Positions 26,184-35,301 of a stretch of 64,000 nt of DNA are shown here, piece after piece. Within the stretch, counting starts at the first letter, position 1; each line of letters begins with the position of its first letter. This DNA comes from Opitutus sp. Lineage in GTDB: Bacteria; Verrucomicrobiota; Verrucomicrobiia; Opitutales; Opitutaceae. Where the stretch lies: contig JANYAM010000190.1 of assembly GCA_025361365.1 (NCBI GenBank), forward strand, positions 1 to 64,000, read 5' to 3'. A program made the position numbers and the translations under genes. The notes under the pieces were generated by a model. It searched no databases. It saw only the letters and a program-made list of their open reading frames with translations, and was not told the origin of the DNA.

Positions 26184-27521
26184 TCACGCCAGTTTCATGA
26201 TCAACGCAGCCACGTCGGCCGTCTGGGCCGCGGGGGACGCAAGCCACGCGCTGGCCTGCTGGTAGGCGGCCGCATCCGTCGGCCGACCCTGCGCCTTGAG
26301 CCGCAGCAGCGCGCTCACCAGCGCCAGCTGCGCGCGCACGTCGTCGGGGTTGGCCTGGGCCGCCGCGAGCAGCAACCCGGGACCCGCCGGCACGTGTTCC
26401 GGTGCGAGCACGTCCTTTTCCCCGAGAAACAGGCCCAGCGCCGCGCCGAGGCCGTGCGCATACACGAGCGGCGCGGCCGGCGCCGCATAGGCGAGCCCGT
26501 CGTCGGCCGGCTTCCACTCCATGTAGGTGCGGATGAGTTCGTGGAATTTTCCCAGTTCCTCGTCGGCGTTCGACGGCGTCCACTTGGTCCCAAATACCTT
26601 CAGCTCGCGGTATTTCTTTACCTCCCAGATGCGGAGGCTGAGCTCGAAGTCGTCGCTGCGGTTGCGCAAGGCGCCCGTAACCACGTAGTCGAGGCCGCCC
26701 TCGACGGAATCGTTCAGCTGGCGGACATTCTCCGCGGTCCACTCGGAGGGAAAAAGCGCATAGTGCTTCCGGTCGGAGGCGGCGACGGCCGCGACGGTGT
26801 CCCAACCCGCGCCATAAGCGAAGGTCTCGGCGAACCACAGCGCCAAGCCGCGGCTGAGGCGGTCGAGGGCTTGCTCCGGCTGGGCCGCGCGCGCGGCGGC
26901 ATCGGCCAGGCCGGGCAGGGCGCACTGCGCGAAGGCCACGCGGCGCTTCTTGCCGTCCTTGCGCGGCAGCAGGTGCGGGGCGAGGGCCTCGAGGCCGTAG
27001 AACCAGATCGGCTTGCTGAGGCTCACGAGGCTGACCTTGGCTTCTGTTTCCGTCATCGGCCGCTGGCCCGCCACCTCCTCCTCGCTGACAAACAGCTCGG
27101 CCAGGGCGTTGGAGAATCCCGCGAGCCGCGACTCCAGCTCGGGGCGGCGCAATTCATAAAGCAGGTCGAGCAGATGCTGGGCCGCGTCGGTGTTGCGCAT
27201 GACGAGATAGGCCTGCAGCAGGTTGATGCCGGCGGCCGCGCCGTGGCGCTGGGCGTCGTAGCGCGGGGCGAGCAGCTCGATGAGCTCGTTCACCTTGCCC
27301 GCGGTGCCAAGGTCGCCCGAGATTGTGACGAGCACGTCGGCCCGGTCGCCGGCGGTGGTCAGCACGGCCTCGTAGAGGGCCATGGCGCCCGGCACGTCCT
27401 TCTCCTTCAGTTTTTCACGCGCGGCCGCGAGCTGCGGCATCACGCCGCCGGCGGTGCCGGGCTTTTCCCCTGCGGGTGTGTTATCGGGCTGGTCGGCGGG
27501 CTTGCGATCGAAGAATCCCAT
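26184..27521 (-). CDS. TPR-like hypothetical protein
   Basis: Helical repeats AAAREKLKEKDVPGAMALYEAVLTTAGDRADVLVTISGDLGTAGKVNELIELLAPRYDAQRHG. Confidence 0.7.
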   Translation of the reverse strand: MGFFDRKPADQPDNTPAGEKPGTAGGVMPQLAAAREKLKEKDVPGAMALYEAVLTTAGDRADVLVTISGDLGTAGKVNELIELLAPRYDAQRHGAAAGINLLQAYLVMRNTDAAQHLLDLLYELRRPELESRLAGFSNALAELFVSEEEVAGQRPMTETEAKVSLVSLSKPIWFYGLEALAPHLLPRKDGKKRRVAFAQCALPGLADAAARAAQPEQALDRLSRGLALWFAETFAYGAGWDTVAAVAASDRKHYALFPSEWTAENVRQLNDSVEGGLDYVVTGALRNRSDDFELSLRIWEVKKYRELKVFGTKWTPSNADEELGKFHELIRTYMEWKPADDGLAYAAPAAPLVYAHGLGAALGLFLGEKDVLAPEHVPAGPGLLLAAAQANPDDVRAQLALVSALLRLKAQGRPTDAAAYQQASAWLASPAAQTADVAALIMKLA

Positions 27522-27611
27522 GGGGGCCGAGCAAAGTAATCCCCACCGCCAACGCGAGGCACTTTTGTTGAAAGACGGGCCCGGGGGCGACCGTTACCGG
27601 GGGACATCCCC

Positions 27612-27776
27612 ATGAAACTAGGTGCCATTGAAATCCTCCTCATCGTGCTGGGCACGGTGGTTTTGACGCTGATCGCCCTCTGGATCCGCGAGGAGATCAC
27701 CGACTGGCGCGCCACCCGGCACCAACGCGAAGAAGAGCGCCGCGGCAAACTCCGCGGGCGTCGCCGGCAAGACTGA
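27612..27776 (+). CDS. Small single-TM protein (54 aa)
   Basis: MKLGAIEILLIVLGTVVLTLIALWIREEITDWRATRHQREEERRGKLRGRRRQD: one TM helix and a basic tail; absent from the supplied ORF track. Confidence 0.55.
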   Translation: MKLGAIEILLIVLGTVVLTLIALWIREEITDWRATRHQREEERRGKLRGRRRQD

Positions 27777-27782
27777 CCCGGC

Positions 27783-29138
27783 TCAGGGCCGCGTCAGGAC
27801 GGACAGCGCGGCCGCCTTCAGTTTCAGCCCCGGCTGCTCCCGCCAGACGATGGCGGGCTCGCCGAAGTAGCGCGCCGTGTTCTTCGCGCCCCAGTCGGTG
27901 GTGGCGATACGGTAGGTTTTGGCGGAATCGATTTCCGCGGGGCCGTCGGCAAAGGAGAACTCACCCTTGCGCTGCTCGAATGGCGTGTCGGGCCCAAGGT
28001 TGGCCGCCGCCAGCAGCTGCCGCAGCCGCGCGCCGTCCACCTCGGCGGTGAAAATTGTCCCGTCAAACCGCACGCAGGCGTCGAACTGCTCGCGGGTGAC
28101 CCCGCCCGCCGGCAGTCCGGCGCCAAAGGTGGTGTTGCCGATGAAGGCCACGTCCACGCCGGCGGCGACGCGCAATGCCCCGACCACCCGTCGCGCGGCC
28201 GCGGCCGGCCCGAGGGCGGCCGGGAGGCAGGTTACCAACACGGTGTCTTCCGGTGTAAGGTATTTTTGCCGGGTCGCGGTGATGAGCGCGGCAAGTTCCG
28301 GATCGGCCGGGCCGTCGGCCTCGATGCGCACCTGCTCCACTTGCCAGAGCGGCGCACCGGTGGCGTCGCGGTGCAGCCACGCGAGCGTCAGGTATTCGTT
28401 CCACGAGCCGGAGTGCACATACAGGCCGTGGTCAAACGGGTGCACGAAGCGCTGGTGGTCGTGCGCCCCGGCGAAGAGCGTGCCGGGCGGCACGAGCGGC
28501 AGCATGCCGCGGTCGGCCTTGATGCCGGCGTGGCTGAGCACGATGGGCAGCGAGGCTCCGGCCAACAGGGCGGGAAAGTTCGCCTGCGCCCAGATCAGCG
28601 GGTCGGCGAGATCGAGCGAGGGGCGCACCGCCACGCGATAAGTGGCCAGGTTGTCGGTTGTCACACCCACGATGACCGCCTCCGCGGCGCCGAGTTTGAT
28701 TTTGGCCGAGGCCGGGGCGAACAGCTGGCCGGTGGCACGGTTGGTGATGTTGCTCACCACCGTGACACCGGTTGCTTGGAGGTGCGTCACGGTTTCCGCG
28801 AGGTCATAGAATTCCGGCTCGTGGTTGCCGAGATTGATAACGGTCGGGGCGCGGCGGGCGAGGGCGGCAAACATCGCAAAATCCACCGCGCCCGCGCTGC
28901 GCCGCGCGACGATGTTGCCGTATTCGAGTGTGTCGCCGTTGAGCAGAATGGCCAGCGGCAGGCCGGGGTGCTCAGTCTTCAGGCGGTCCACCGTGGCCAC
29001 CATTTGCGCCGTGCGGTCATAGGCCGAGTGCTGGTCGCCGGTGATAATCAGCAGCGCTTCCGGACCCGCCGCCCCTCCGGGCAGCCCGAGGGCAAGCGAT
29101 GGCAAGAGCACGCAGGCGAGACGGCGGAACAGGTTCAC
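27783..29138 (-). CDS. Metallophosphatase / 5'-nucleotidase family protein
   Basis: LLIITGDQHSAYDRTAQMVATVDRLKTEHPGLPLAILLNGDTLEYGN...VINLGNHEPEFYDL...VLSHAGIKADRG, C-terminal 5'-nucleotidase-like half. Confidence 0.83.
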   Translation of the reverse strand: MNLFRRLACVLLPSLALGLPGGAAGPEALLIITGDQHSAYDRTAQMVATVDRLKTEHPGLPLAILLNGDTLEYGNIVARRSAGAVDFAMFAALARRAPTVINLGNHEPEFYDLAETVTHLQATGVTVVSNITNRATGQLFAPASAKIKLGAAEAVIVGVTTDNLATYRVAVRPSLDLADPLIWAQANFPALLAGASLPIVLSHAGIKADRGMLPLVPPGTLFAGAHDHQRFVHPFDHGLYVHSGSWNEYLTLAWLHRDATGAPLWQVEQVRIEADGPADPELAALITATRQKYLTPEDTVLVTCLPAALGPAAAARRVVGALRVAAGVDVAFIGNTTFGAGLPAGGVTREQFDACVRFDGTIFTAEVDGARLRQLLAAANLGPDTPFEQRKGEFSFADGPAEIDSAKTYRIATTDWGAKNTARYFGEPAIVWREQPGLKLKAAALSVLTRP

Positions 29139-29247
29139 GCGGGACAGTTTGCGGGACCCGGGGTGGTGGCGGCAAGCCTTGCGTCCGGCCCGGCCGGTTT
29201 CCCGCGTTGACCGGGCGGAGCGGACGGGTAGTTAGACCCATCCCGGG

Positions 29248-30609
29248 ATGAACCGCGTCCACATCAAGACCTATGGTTGCCAGATGAATGAGCGCGACAG
29301 CGAGGCTGTCGCGGCGCTGTTGCGCGCCCGGGGCTACCGTATCGTGGCGGACGAGGAGAATTGCGACGTGCTCCTGCTCAACACCTGCAGCGTGCGCGAT
29401 GCCGCCGAGCAAAAGGCCATCGGCAAGGCCGCCCATCTCGCCACTCGCAAGAAAAAGCAGCCGGACTTCATCCTCGGGATCCTCGGCTGCATGGCCCAGA
29501 ACCGCGGCGCCGAGCTGCTCGACCGCCTGCCCGACGTCGACCTCATCGTCGGCACGCAGAAATTCCACCAGGTGCCGGACTATCTCGACAACCTGCGGGC
29601 TGCACAGGCCGCGGGCGCGCCGGTCGGCTCGACCATCATCGACATCGCCGAGGAGGCCGGATCGCAAAATACCATCCGCGACCACGTGCTCGAGGCGCAG
29701 CAGGTCTCCGCCTTCGTCTCGATCCAGCAGGGCTGTAACATGGACTGCGCCTTTTGCATCGTCCCGAAAACCCGCGGCGACGAGCGTTCGCGGCCGATGG
29801 ACGACATCGTCCGCGAGTGCGAGCAGCTGGCGGAGCGCGGCGTGAAGGAAATTACGCTGCTCGGCCAGATCGTCACCAGCTACGGCCGGCGCGACTACAT
29901 CCACACCGGCGGCGTAACCCCCTTCGTGCAGCTGCTCGAGCACGTGAACGCCATCCCCGGCATCCAGCGCATCCGCTTCACCTCGCCGCATCCGCGCGGC
30001 TTCAAGGACGACCTGATCCAAGCCTACGGCCGGCTCGAAAAACTCTGCGAATACGTGCACCTGCCGCTGCAATCGGGGTCCAATCGCATCCTGAAGGAAA
30101 TGAACCGGCCCTATTCCCGCGAGCGTTACCTTGAAATCGTGTCCGCGCTCCGCGCCGTGCGGCCCGACCTGTATTTCTCGACCGACGTGATCGTCGGCTT
30201 CCCCGGCGAGACGGCGGAAGACTTTGCGCAGACCCGCGAGCTGTTCGAAGCCTGCAATTACGACATGGCCTACATCTTCAAATACTCGATCCGCACCGGG
30301 ACACCCGCCGCCACGCTGGCCGATCAGGTGCCGGATGAGGTGAAAGAAGAGCGAAACCAGGTTCTGCTCGGCCTGCTCGAGGCCAATTCCAACCGCCGCA
30401 ACGCCACCCTGCTCGGCACCACCCAGGAAGTGCTGGTCGAGGGTCCGGACAAGAAGGGCCTCCAGTTCATGGGCCGCACCCGTGGCAACCGCATCGTTCA
30501 CTTCGCCGCCGACGACCGGCTGGTCGGCGCGTTGGTGCCGGTGAAAATTGAGCGCGCCTCCACCGCCGTGCTCTACGGCTCGCTGGCGTTAGCAGGGGTG
30601 GAATCCTGA
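29248..30609 (+). CDS. miaB: tRNA (N6-isopentenyl adenosine-C2)-methylthiotransferase MiaB
   Basis: IKTYGCQMNERDSEAVAALL, LNTCSVRDAAEQKAIGK, SIQQGCNMDCAFCIVPKTRGDERSRPM, FTSPHPRGF, LPLQSGSNRILKEMNR. Confidence 0.95.
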   Translation: MNRVHIKTYGCQMNERDSEAVAALLRARGYRIVADEENCDVLLLNTCSVRDAAEQKAIGKAAHLATRKKKQPDFILGILGCMAQNRGAELLDRLPDVDLIVGTQKFHQVPDYLDNLRAAQAAGAPVGSTIIDIAEEAGSQNTIRDHVLEAQQVSAFVSIQQGCNMDCAFCIVPKTRGDERSRPMDDIVRECEQLAERGVKEITLLGQIVTSYGRRDYIHTGGVTPFVQLLEHVNAIPGIQRIRFTSPHPRGFKDDLIQAYGRLEKLCEYVHLPLQSGSNRILKEMNRPYSRERYLEIVSALRAVRPDLYFSTDVIVGFPGETAEDFAQTRELFEACNYDMAYIFKYSIRTGTPAATLADQVPDEVKEERNQVLLGLLEANSNRRNATLLGTTQEVLVEGPDKKGLQFMGRTRGNRIVHFAADDRLVGALVPVKIERASTAVLYGSLALAGVES

Positions 30610-30680
30610 TCACCACGAAATACACCAAACACACGAAAATGAATCTTCCCCTTTGGTGTATTTCGTGTGTTTCGTGGTGA
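30610..30680. repeat. Imperfect palindrome TCACCACGAAATACACCAAACACACGAAA...TTTGGTGTATTTCGTGTGTTTCGTGGTGA
   Basis: Complementary arms; same type as 8615-8697. Confidence 0.85.
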
Positions 30681-30688
30681 CCCAAACC

Positions 30689-31234
30689 ATGTCCCTTTTC
30701 CTCGCCACGCTCCTTCCCGGCCTGTTCGTCGCCCTGCTTGGCGCCACGCTGCTCTGGAACAATTCCCTGGTGGGTTCGACCGCGAAGGCCCTGCCGCGCT
30801 CGAACCGCGGCGCCTGGCTGTTCTTTGGCGCCGGCGCCGTGTGGTTCCTCTGGCGTTGCTCGCAGCTGAATGAGTCCGACCTGATCTTCTTCAAGACCCC
30901 GGGTCCGGTCATGATCGCCTTCGGGGTGCTCGCCGTGCTGGCCTTCATCTACACCCCTGATTTTCTCGCCGTGCGCGGGCTGTGCGTGCTGATGCTGCTG
31001 GCGGCCGAGCCGCTGCTCTACGCGGCCTACATGGAATACTCGCACCCGCAGCGGCTGCTCATGGTCACCGCGGTCTACCTCGGTCTCGGCCTCGCCCTGT
31101 ATCTGGCCGCCGCGCCCTACCGGCTGCGCGATTTCTTCGAGTGGCTTTTCCAGCAGCCCGCACGCGTCCGGCTGGTCGGGGCCATTCTGCTGTCCTACGG
31201 CCTGGCCACGGCGGCGGCGGCGTTCACCTACTGA
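30689..31234 (+). CDS. Hypothetical multi-TM membrane protein
   Basis: Hydrophobic segments MSLFLATLLPGLFVALLGATLLW...LFFGAGAVWFLW...VMIAFGVLAVLAFIY. Confidence 0.7.
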   Translation: MSLFLATLLPGLFVALLGATLLWNNSLVGSTAKALPRSNRGAWLFFGAGAVWFLWRCSQLNESDLIFFKTPGPVMIAFGVLAVLAFIYTPDFLAVRGLCVLMLLAAEPLLYAAYMEYSHPQRLLMVTAVYLGLGLALYLAAAPYRLRDFFEWLFQQPARVRLVGAILLSYGLATAAAAFTY

Positions 31235-31236
31235 AC

Positions 31237-31839
31237 ATGCCCGCGCCGACGAAGACCGTGCTGCTCATCCTGGCCGGGCCCGCCGGCGTCGGCAAAAGCA
31301 CGCTCTGCGACCGGCTGGTGTCCGAGGTGCCGGGCTTCGAGCGCGTCATCACCGCGACCACCCGACCGCCCCGGCCCAACGAGCAGGACGGCCGCGACTA
31401 TCATTTCCTGTCCGAGGTGGAGTTCGATGCGCGGCTCGCCGCGAAGGATTTCCTCGAGTGGGCCTGGGTGCACCGCAAATACCGCTACGGCACGCTCAAG
31501 TCCGCCGTGCTCGACCGGCTGCCGCACACCAGCCTCGTCGCTAACGTGGACGTGCAGGGCGTGCGCAGCATCCGCGCCGCCGCCGCGCAGTTGCCGCTGC
31601 TGCGCGAGCGCCTGGTTACCATCTTCGTGTCGCCTGATTCGCTCGAGGTGCTGCGTGAACGCCTGCAGGGCCGCGGCGCCGTGACGACCGAGGAGTTGGA
31701 GCGTCGCCTGCAAAGCGCCGAGATCGAGCTGGCCGAGCGCAACTCCTACGACTACGTGATCCACAGCGGAAGCAAGGAGCAGGATTTCCGCGCGCTGCTG
31801 GCCTACTGGGAGCAGGCCCGGGCCAAGGTGGCGAAATAA
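31237..31839 (+). CDS. gmk: Guanylate kinase
   Basis: VLLILAGPAGVGKSTLCDRLVSEVPGFERVITATTRPPRPNEQDGRDYHFLSEVEFDARL. Confidence 0.92.
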   Translation: MPAPTKTVLLILAGPAGVGKSTLCDRLVSEVPGFERVITATTRPPRPNEQDGRDYHFLSEVEFDARLAAKDFLEWAWVHRKYRYGTLKSAVLDRLPHTSLVANVDVQGVRSIRAAAAQLPLLRERLVTIFVSPDSLEVLRERLQGRGAVTTEELERRLQSAEIELAERNSYDYVIHSGSKEQDFRALLAYWEQARAKVAK

Positions 31840-31849
31840 TCCGGGCCCG

Positions 31850-32833
31850 ATGCCGCGGTTCCCCGTCAGCGACCATTGTGATGGCGCGCATTTCTTCAAC
31901 CCGACGGGCCGATTGCAGGCGCTCGGCTTCGCCCAGCTGCCCCGCTGGTGGTGGGATCGCCTGGTCAAAGGCCAGGGCTCGCGCTGGCCGCGCACCGTGG
32001 CCGCGCCGCAAAAACCGGTGTTACCCGCAAGCATATCAGCGGGGCAGGTCGCTGTCACCTTCATCGGTCATTCTACTTTTCTGCTGCAATTGGCCGGGCT
32101 GAATATCCTGACCGACCCGGTCTTTGCCACGCACGCGGGGCCGTTCGGCGTGCTGGGGCCAAAGCGCGCCCGACCGCCAGCCCTGCGGTTGGGCGAACTG
32201 CCGCGCATCGACGTCGTCGTGCTCTGCCACAACCATTATGATCATCTCGATCTCGCCGCGCTGCGCTGACTGGCGCGGCAGCACCGGCCGGTCATTGTTA
32301 CCACCCTTGGTAACCAGGCCTGGCTCGAGGCGCGCGGCGTCGGCCGCGTGAGCGAGTTCGACTGGTGGCAGGCCGGCGACGCCACCCCGGAACTGGGCGT
32401 CGTCTGCACGCCCGCTCAACATTTCGCCGCCCGAACGCCTTGGGACCGCAACCGCACGCTCTGGGGCGGTTTTTTCCTGCGCACGCCGGCGGGTTCGATT
32501 TTTTTTGCCGGGGACTCCGGCTGGGCGCCGCACTTTGCGGAGGTCAACCAGCGGCTGGGTGCGCCCGACCTCGCGCTCATCCCGATCGGCGCTTACGAGC
32601 CGCGCTGGTTCATGGAGGCGGTGCACATGAATCCCGCCGAGGCCGTGCGGGCGCACATCGCGGTCGGCGCGCGGCGGTCCATTGGCATGCACTTCGGCAC
32701 GTTTCAGCTGACGGACGAAGCTATTGAAGCCCCGCTCCACGAGTTGGCCGCGGCGCGCACCGCCGCAGGTTTGGGTGACGAGGACTTCAGTGTCCTTGGT
32801 TTTGGCGAGACACGGTTAATTGGGCTGCACTAA
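31850..32833 (+). pseudogene. MBL-fold hydrolase (NAPE-PLD/UlaG-like) interrupted by one in-frame TGA at 32267-32269
   Basis: ORFs 31850-32269 and 32348-32833 share a frame; FIGHSTFLLQLAGLNILTDPVF, LCHNHYDHLDLAALR * LARQHRPVIVTTLGNQAWLEARG, FFAGDSGWAPHF all preserved. Confidence 0.8.
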
Positions 32834-32905
32834 GCGGAAACGCTTGTCCGCCTTCGGGGAGCCTTGTAGCATTCATATCACGGGCCCAACTATTGCTGTC
32901 TTCCC

Positions 32906-34117
32906 ATGAAAACCCCGCTTGCGCTCGTTCTCGCGCTCTCGCTGGCCGGCAACGCGCTGCTGGCTTTTTTCGTTCTGCGCCCGGCCACCAGCTCCGCGAA
33001 TCCCGCGGCGACTCCCCTGGCCGCCGGGACCTCGCCGGCGGCTTCCCCATCAGGCTCCACCAGTCCGCGGCCCGCGCCCGTCGTGGCTCCCGTCGGCTGG
33101 ACCACGCTCCAATCGGGCCAGAATCTGCACGGCCTCGTGGCCAACCTGCGCGCCGCGGGGTTTCCGCCCTCCGTGATCCGGGCCGTGGTGGCCCAGCTGG
33201 TGACGGACCAACTGGACCACGCCGCGATAGACCACCTGCCTTTTTGGAAGCAAAACGCGAACAACCCCGAGTATGTCGCGGCTCAGCTCGAGCGTTCGAA
33301 CAAGCGCCAGGAGATGCTGACCGACCTGCTCGGTGCCGACGCCAGCCCCTCGGCCGGCTTGGACCCGTCTGACCGCGCCCGCCGCTACGGCTCCCTGTCC
33401 GATGACAAGATCGACCGCATCGAGGCGGTCAACCGCGACTACAACGAGCTGCGCAGCAAGCTCTACGCCCAGCGGAAAAGCGGCGATGTCCAGAGCACCA
33501 TGAGCGCCCAGGCCGCGGTCGACGCGGAAAAGCATGCGGAACTGGCGACCTTTCTCGCCCCCGCGGAACTGGAACAATACGAGCTGCGCAACTCCACCGC
33601 CGCCAGCCGCCTCGCAACCAGTGTCAAGGACATCAATGTGACCGAGCAGGAATACACCGAGCTCTTTCGCGCCCAGAAGGCCTTCGAGACCGCGGACCCG
33701 GCGCGCACCGGCACGCTCAATGCCGACACCCTCGCCCAGCGCAACGCGGCCCAGACGGCCCTCAACGAACAAGCCCGGGCCGTGCTCACGGACGACCGTT
33801 TCTACGATTACCTGAAGGGCTCCGACGCCAATTACGCCCGCGTCGCCCAGTTCACCACCAACTATCCCGAAATAAACCCGGCGACCACCTACGCGCTGAT
33901 GACACTGGAGCGCGACTTTCAGGCCTCCGCCCTCGCGATGGCCCGCGGGGCCAACGGCGGCAACATGCTGGATCGCGCCGCGCAGTTCACCAGTGCCCGC
34001 CGGGAATATCAGGACAAGGTCAACGCCCTGATCGGCGAAGCGGCCGGCACCGCTTTCATGCAACGCAACCGGCTGGGCACGGCTACCACGACCGCGGCGC
34101 GCCCCGGCGGCAACTAG
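32906..34117 (+). CDS. Hypothetical secreted or membrane-anchored protein
   Basis: N-terminal hydrophobic segment MKTPLALVLALSLAGNALLAFFVL, Pro/Ala-rich linker, helical C-terminus. Confidence 0.7.
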   Translation: MKTPLALVLALSLAGNALLAFFVLRPATSSANPAATPLAAGTSPAASPSGSTSPRPAPVVAPVGWTTLQSGQNLHGLVANLRAAGFPPSVIRAVVAQLVTDQLDHAAIDHLPFWKQNANNPEYVAAQLERSNKRQEMLTDLLGADASPSAGLDPSDRARRYGSLSDDKIDRIEAVNRDYNELRSKLYAQRKSGDVQSTMSAQAAVDAEKHAELATFLAPAELEQYELRNSTAASRLATSVKDINVTEQEYTELFRAQKAFETADPARTGTLNADTLAQRNAAQTALNEQARAVLTDDRFYDYLKGSDANYARVAQFTTNYPEINPATTYALMTLERDFQASALAMARGANGGNMLDRAAQFTSARREYQDKVNALIGEAAGTAFMQRNRLGTATTTAARPGGN

Positions 34118-34219
34118 GCCGGGCCCGCGCCCATTTCCCGTTTGAGTTTACGGGTTTTGAGGACATTGCTTCCTGAAAGCCTCACCCCGCCGGCCGCCCC
34201 CCTTGGTCCGGCTTGCCCC

Positions 34220-35242
34220 ATGTCCGCTCCCGGCGCACCACACGCCATTTTCACTGCCCGCTCCATGAGCGCGCACAACCGCGCCGAGATGCGCGCGGCC
34301 TTCGACCACGCGCTGAAGCTGGCCGAACGCAACCGCCTGACGCTGCGGGTGCCCCACGAACTCAAGCCCGTGCAGAACAAGCGCGGCATGCACTACCACT
34401 ACCGGCCCGAGCTCTTCCTTGGCTTGCAAGGCACGACCGACTTCAGCTTTCCGCGCGAGGGCTTTCGGCTCGGGCCGGACGAGCTTTGCATTATCCCCGC
34501 CGGCGTGCCGCACGGCGAGGTCGTGCAGCCGGGGCCGGACAAGCCCTTCCGCAACCTCGTCGCCGGTTTCTACAACAACACCCTCAGCCTGCACTTCGCC
34601 CACGAGGTTAGGCCCGGCAAGCCCGACATCGAGGTGATCGAGTTTTTCGACGCGCCGAACCTCGATGTCTTCCTCACCCTGGCCAACACTACGGCCCAGA
34701 CCCACAGCACGCAGGGTCCCGCGCGCGAGGCCGTGCTCAAGGGCCTGCAGCTCGCTTTGCTCGGCCTCTTCCGCAACATCGTCGAGACCGGCACCGGCCA
34801 GCTCAACAGCGACATCGGCAAGGTCTTCCAGGCAAAATGCCTCGTGCGCGAGCAGTTCGCCAACGCCGAGCTCGGCGTGCAGCACATCGCCGTGCTGCTC
34901 GGCTGTTCACCGGACTACCTCTCGCATCTCTTCCACATCGAGACCAAGGAGCGGCTGACGCATTACATCCAGCGCATCCGCATCGAGGGCTCCATTCTTG
35001 CCCTCGAGACCTCCTCACTGACCATCTCCGAGATCGCCTATGCCAGCGGCTTTTCCGACCCGGCTTATTTCGCCCGCGTGTTCAAACAGCACAAGGGGAC
35101 GACCCCGCAGGAATACCGCCTGCGGCTTGAGGCCCAGCGCCAGGTGCAGGACGAGCAGCCCAAGACCGTCTACCACGACCACGTCGACTTCACGCACGGA
35201 GTGCCGGCCGGCAAGGATACGACGGCCGCGGGCAGCAAGTAG
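34220..35242 (+). CDS. AraC family transcriptional regulator
   Basis: Cupin-like N-terminus DELCIIPAGVPHGE; HTH LGVQHIAVLLGCSPDYLSHLFHIETKERLTHYIQRIRIE...SEIAYASGFSDPAYFARVFKQHKGTTPQEYR. Confidence 0.9.
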   Translation: MSAPGAPHAIFTARSMSAHNRAEMRAAFDHALKLAERNRLTLRVPHELKPVQNKRGMHYHYRPELFLGLQGTTDFSFPREGFRLGPDELCIIPAGVPHGEVVQPGPDKPFRNLVAGFYNNTLSLHFAHEVRPGKPDIEVIEFFDAPNLDVFLTLANTTAQTHSTQGPAREAVLKGLQLALLGLFRNIVETGTGQLNSDIGKVFQAKCLVREQFANAELGVQHIAVLLGCSPDYLSHLFHIETKERLTHYIQRIRIEGSILALETSSLTISEIAYASGFSDPAYFARVFKQHKGTTPQEYRLRLEAQRQVQDEQPKTVYHDHVDFTHGVPAGKDTTAAGSK

Positions 35243-35301
35243 GTGGGCGCCGGTTTCCACACCGGCGCCTGTCGTCGATCTGGAGATCGACGACCACCTA
35301 C
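35239..35301. repeat. REPIN-like palindrome GTAGGTGG...CCACCTAC; supplies stop codons of both convergent flanking genes
   Basis: GTAGGTGG+GCGCCGG-TTTCCACA-CCGGCGC(C), TCGTCGAT-CTGGAG-ATCGACGA+CCACCTAC. Confidence 0.9.

Noticed and set aside
32267-32269. TGA in the MBL-fold gene as a selenocysteine codon
   Set aside because: Not at a metal-binding or catalytic position and no obvious SECIS-like hairpin immediately downstream; nonsense mutation or readthrough is simpler.
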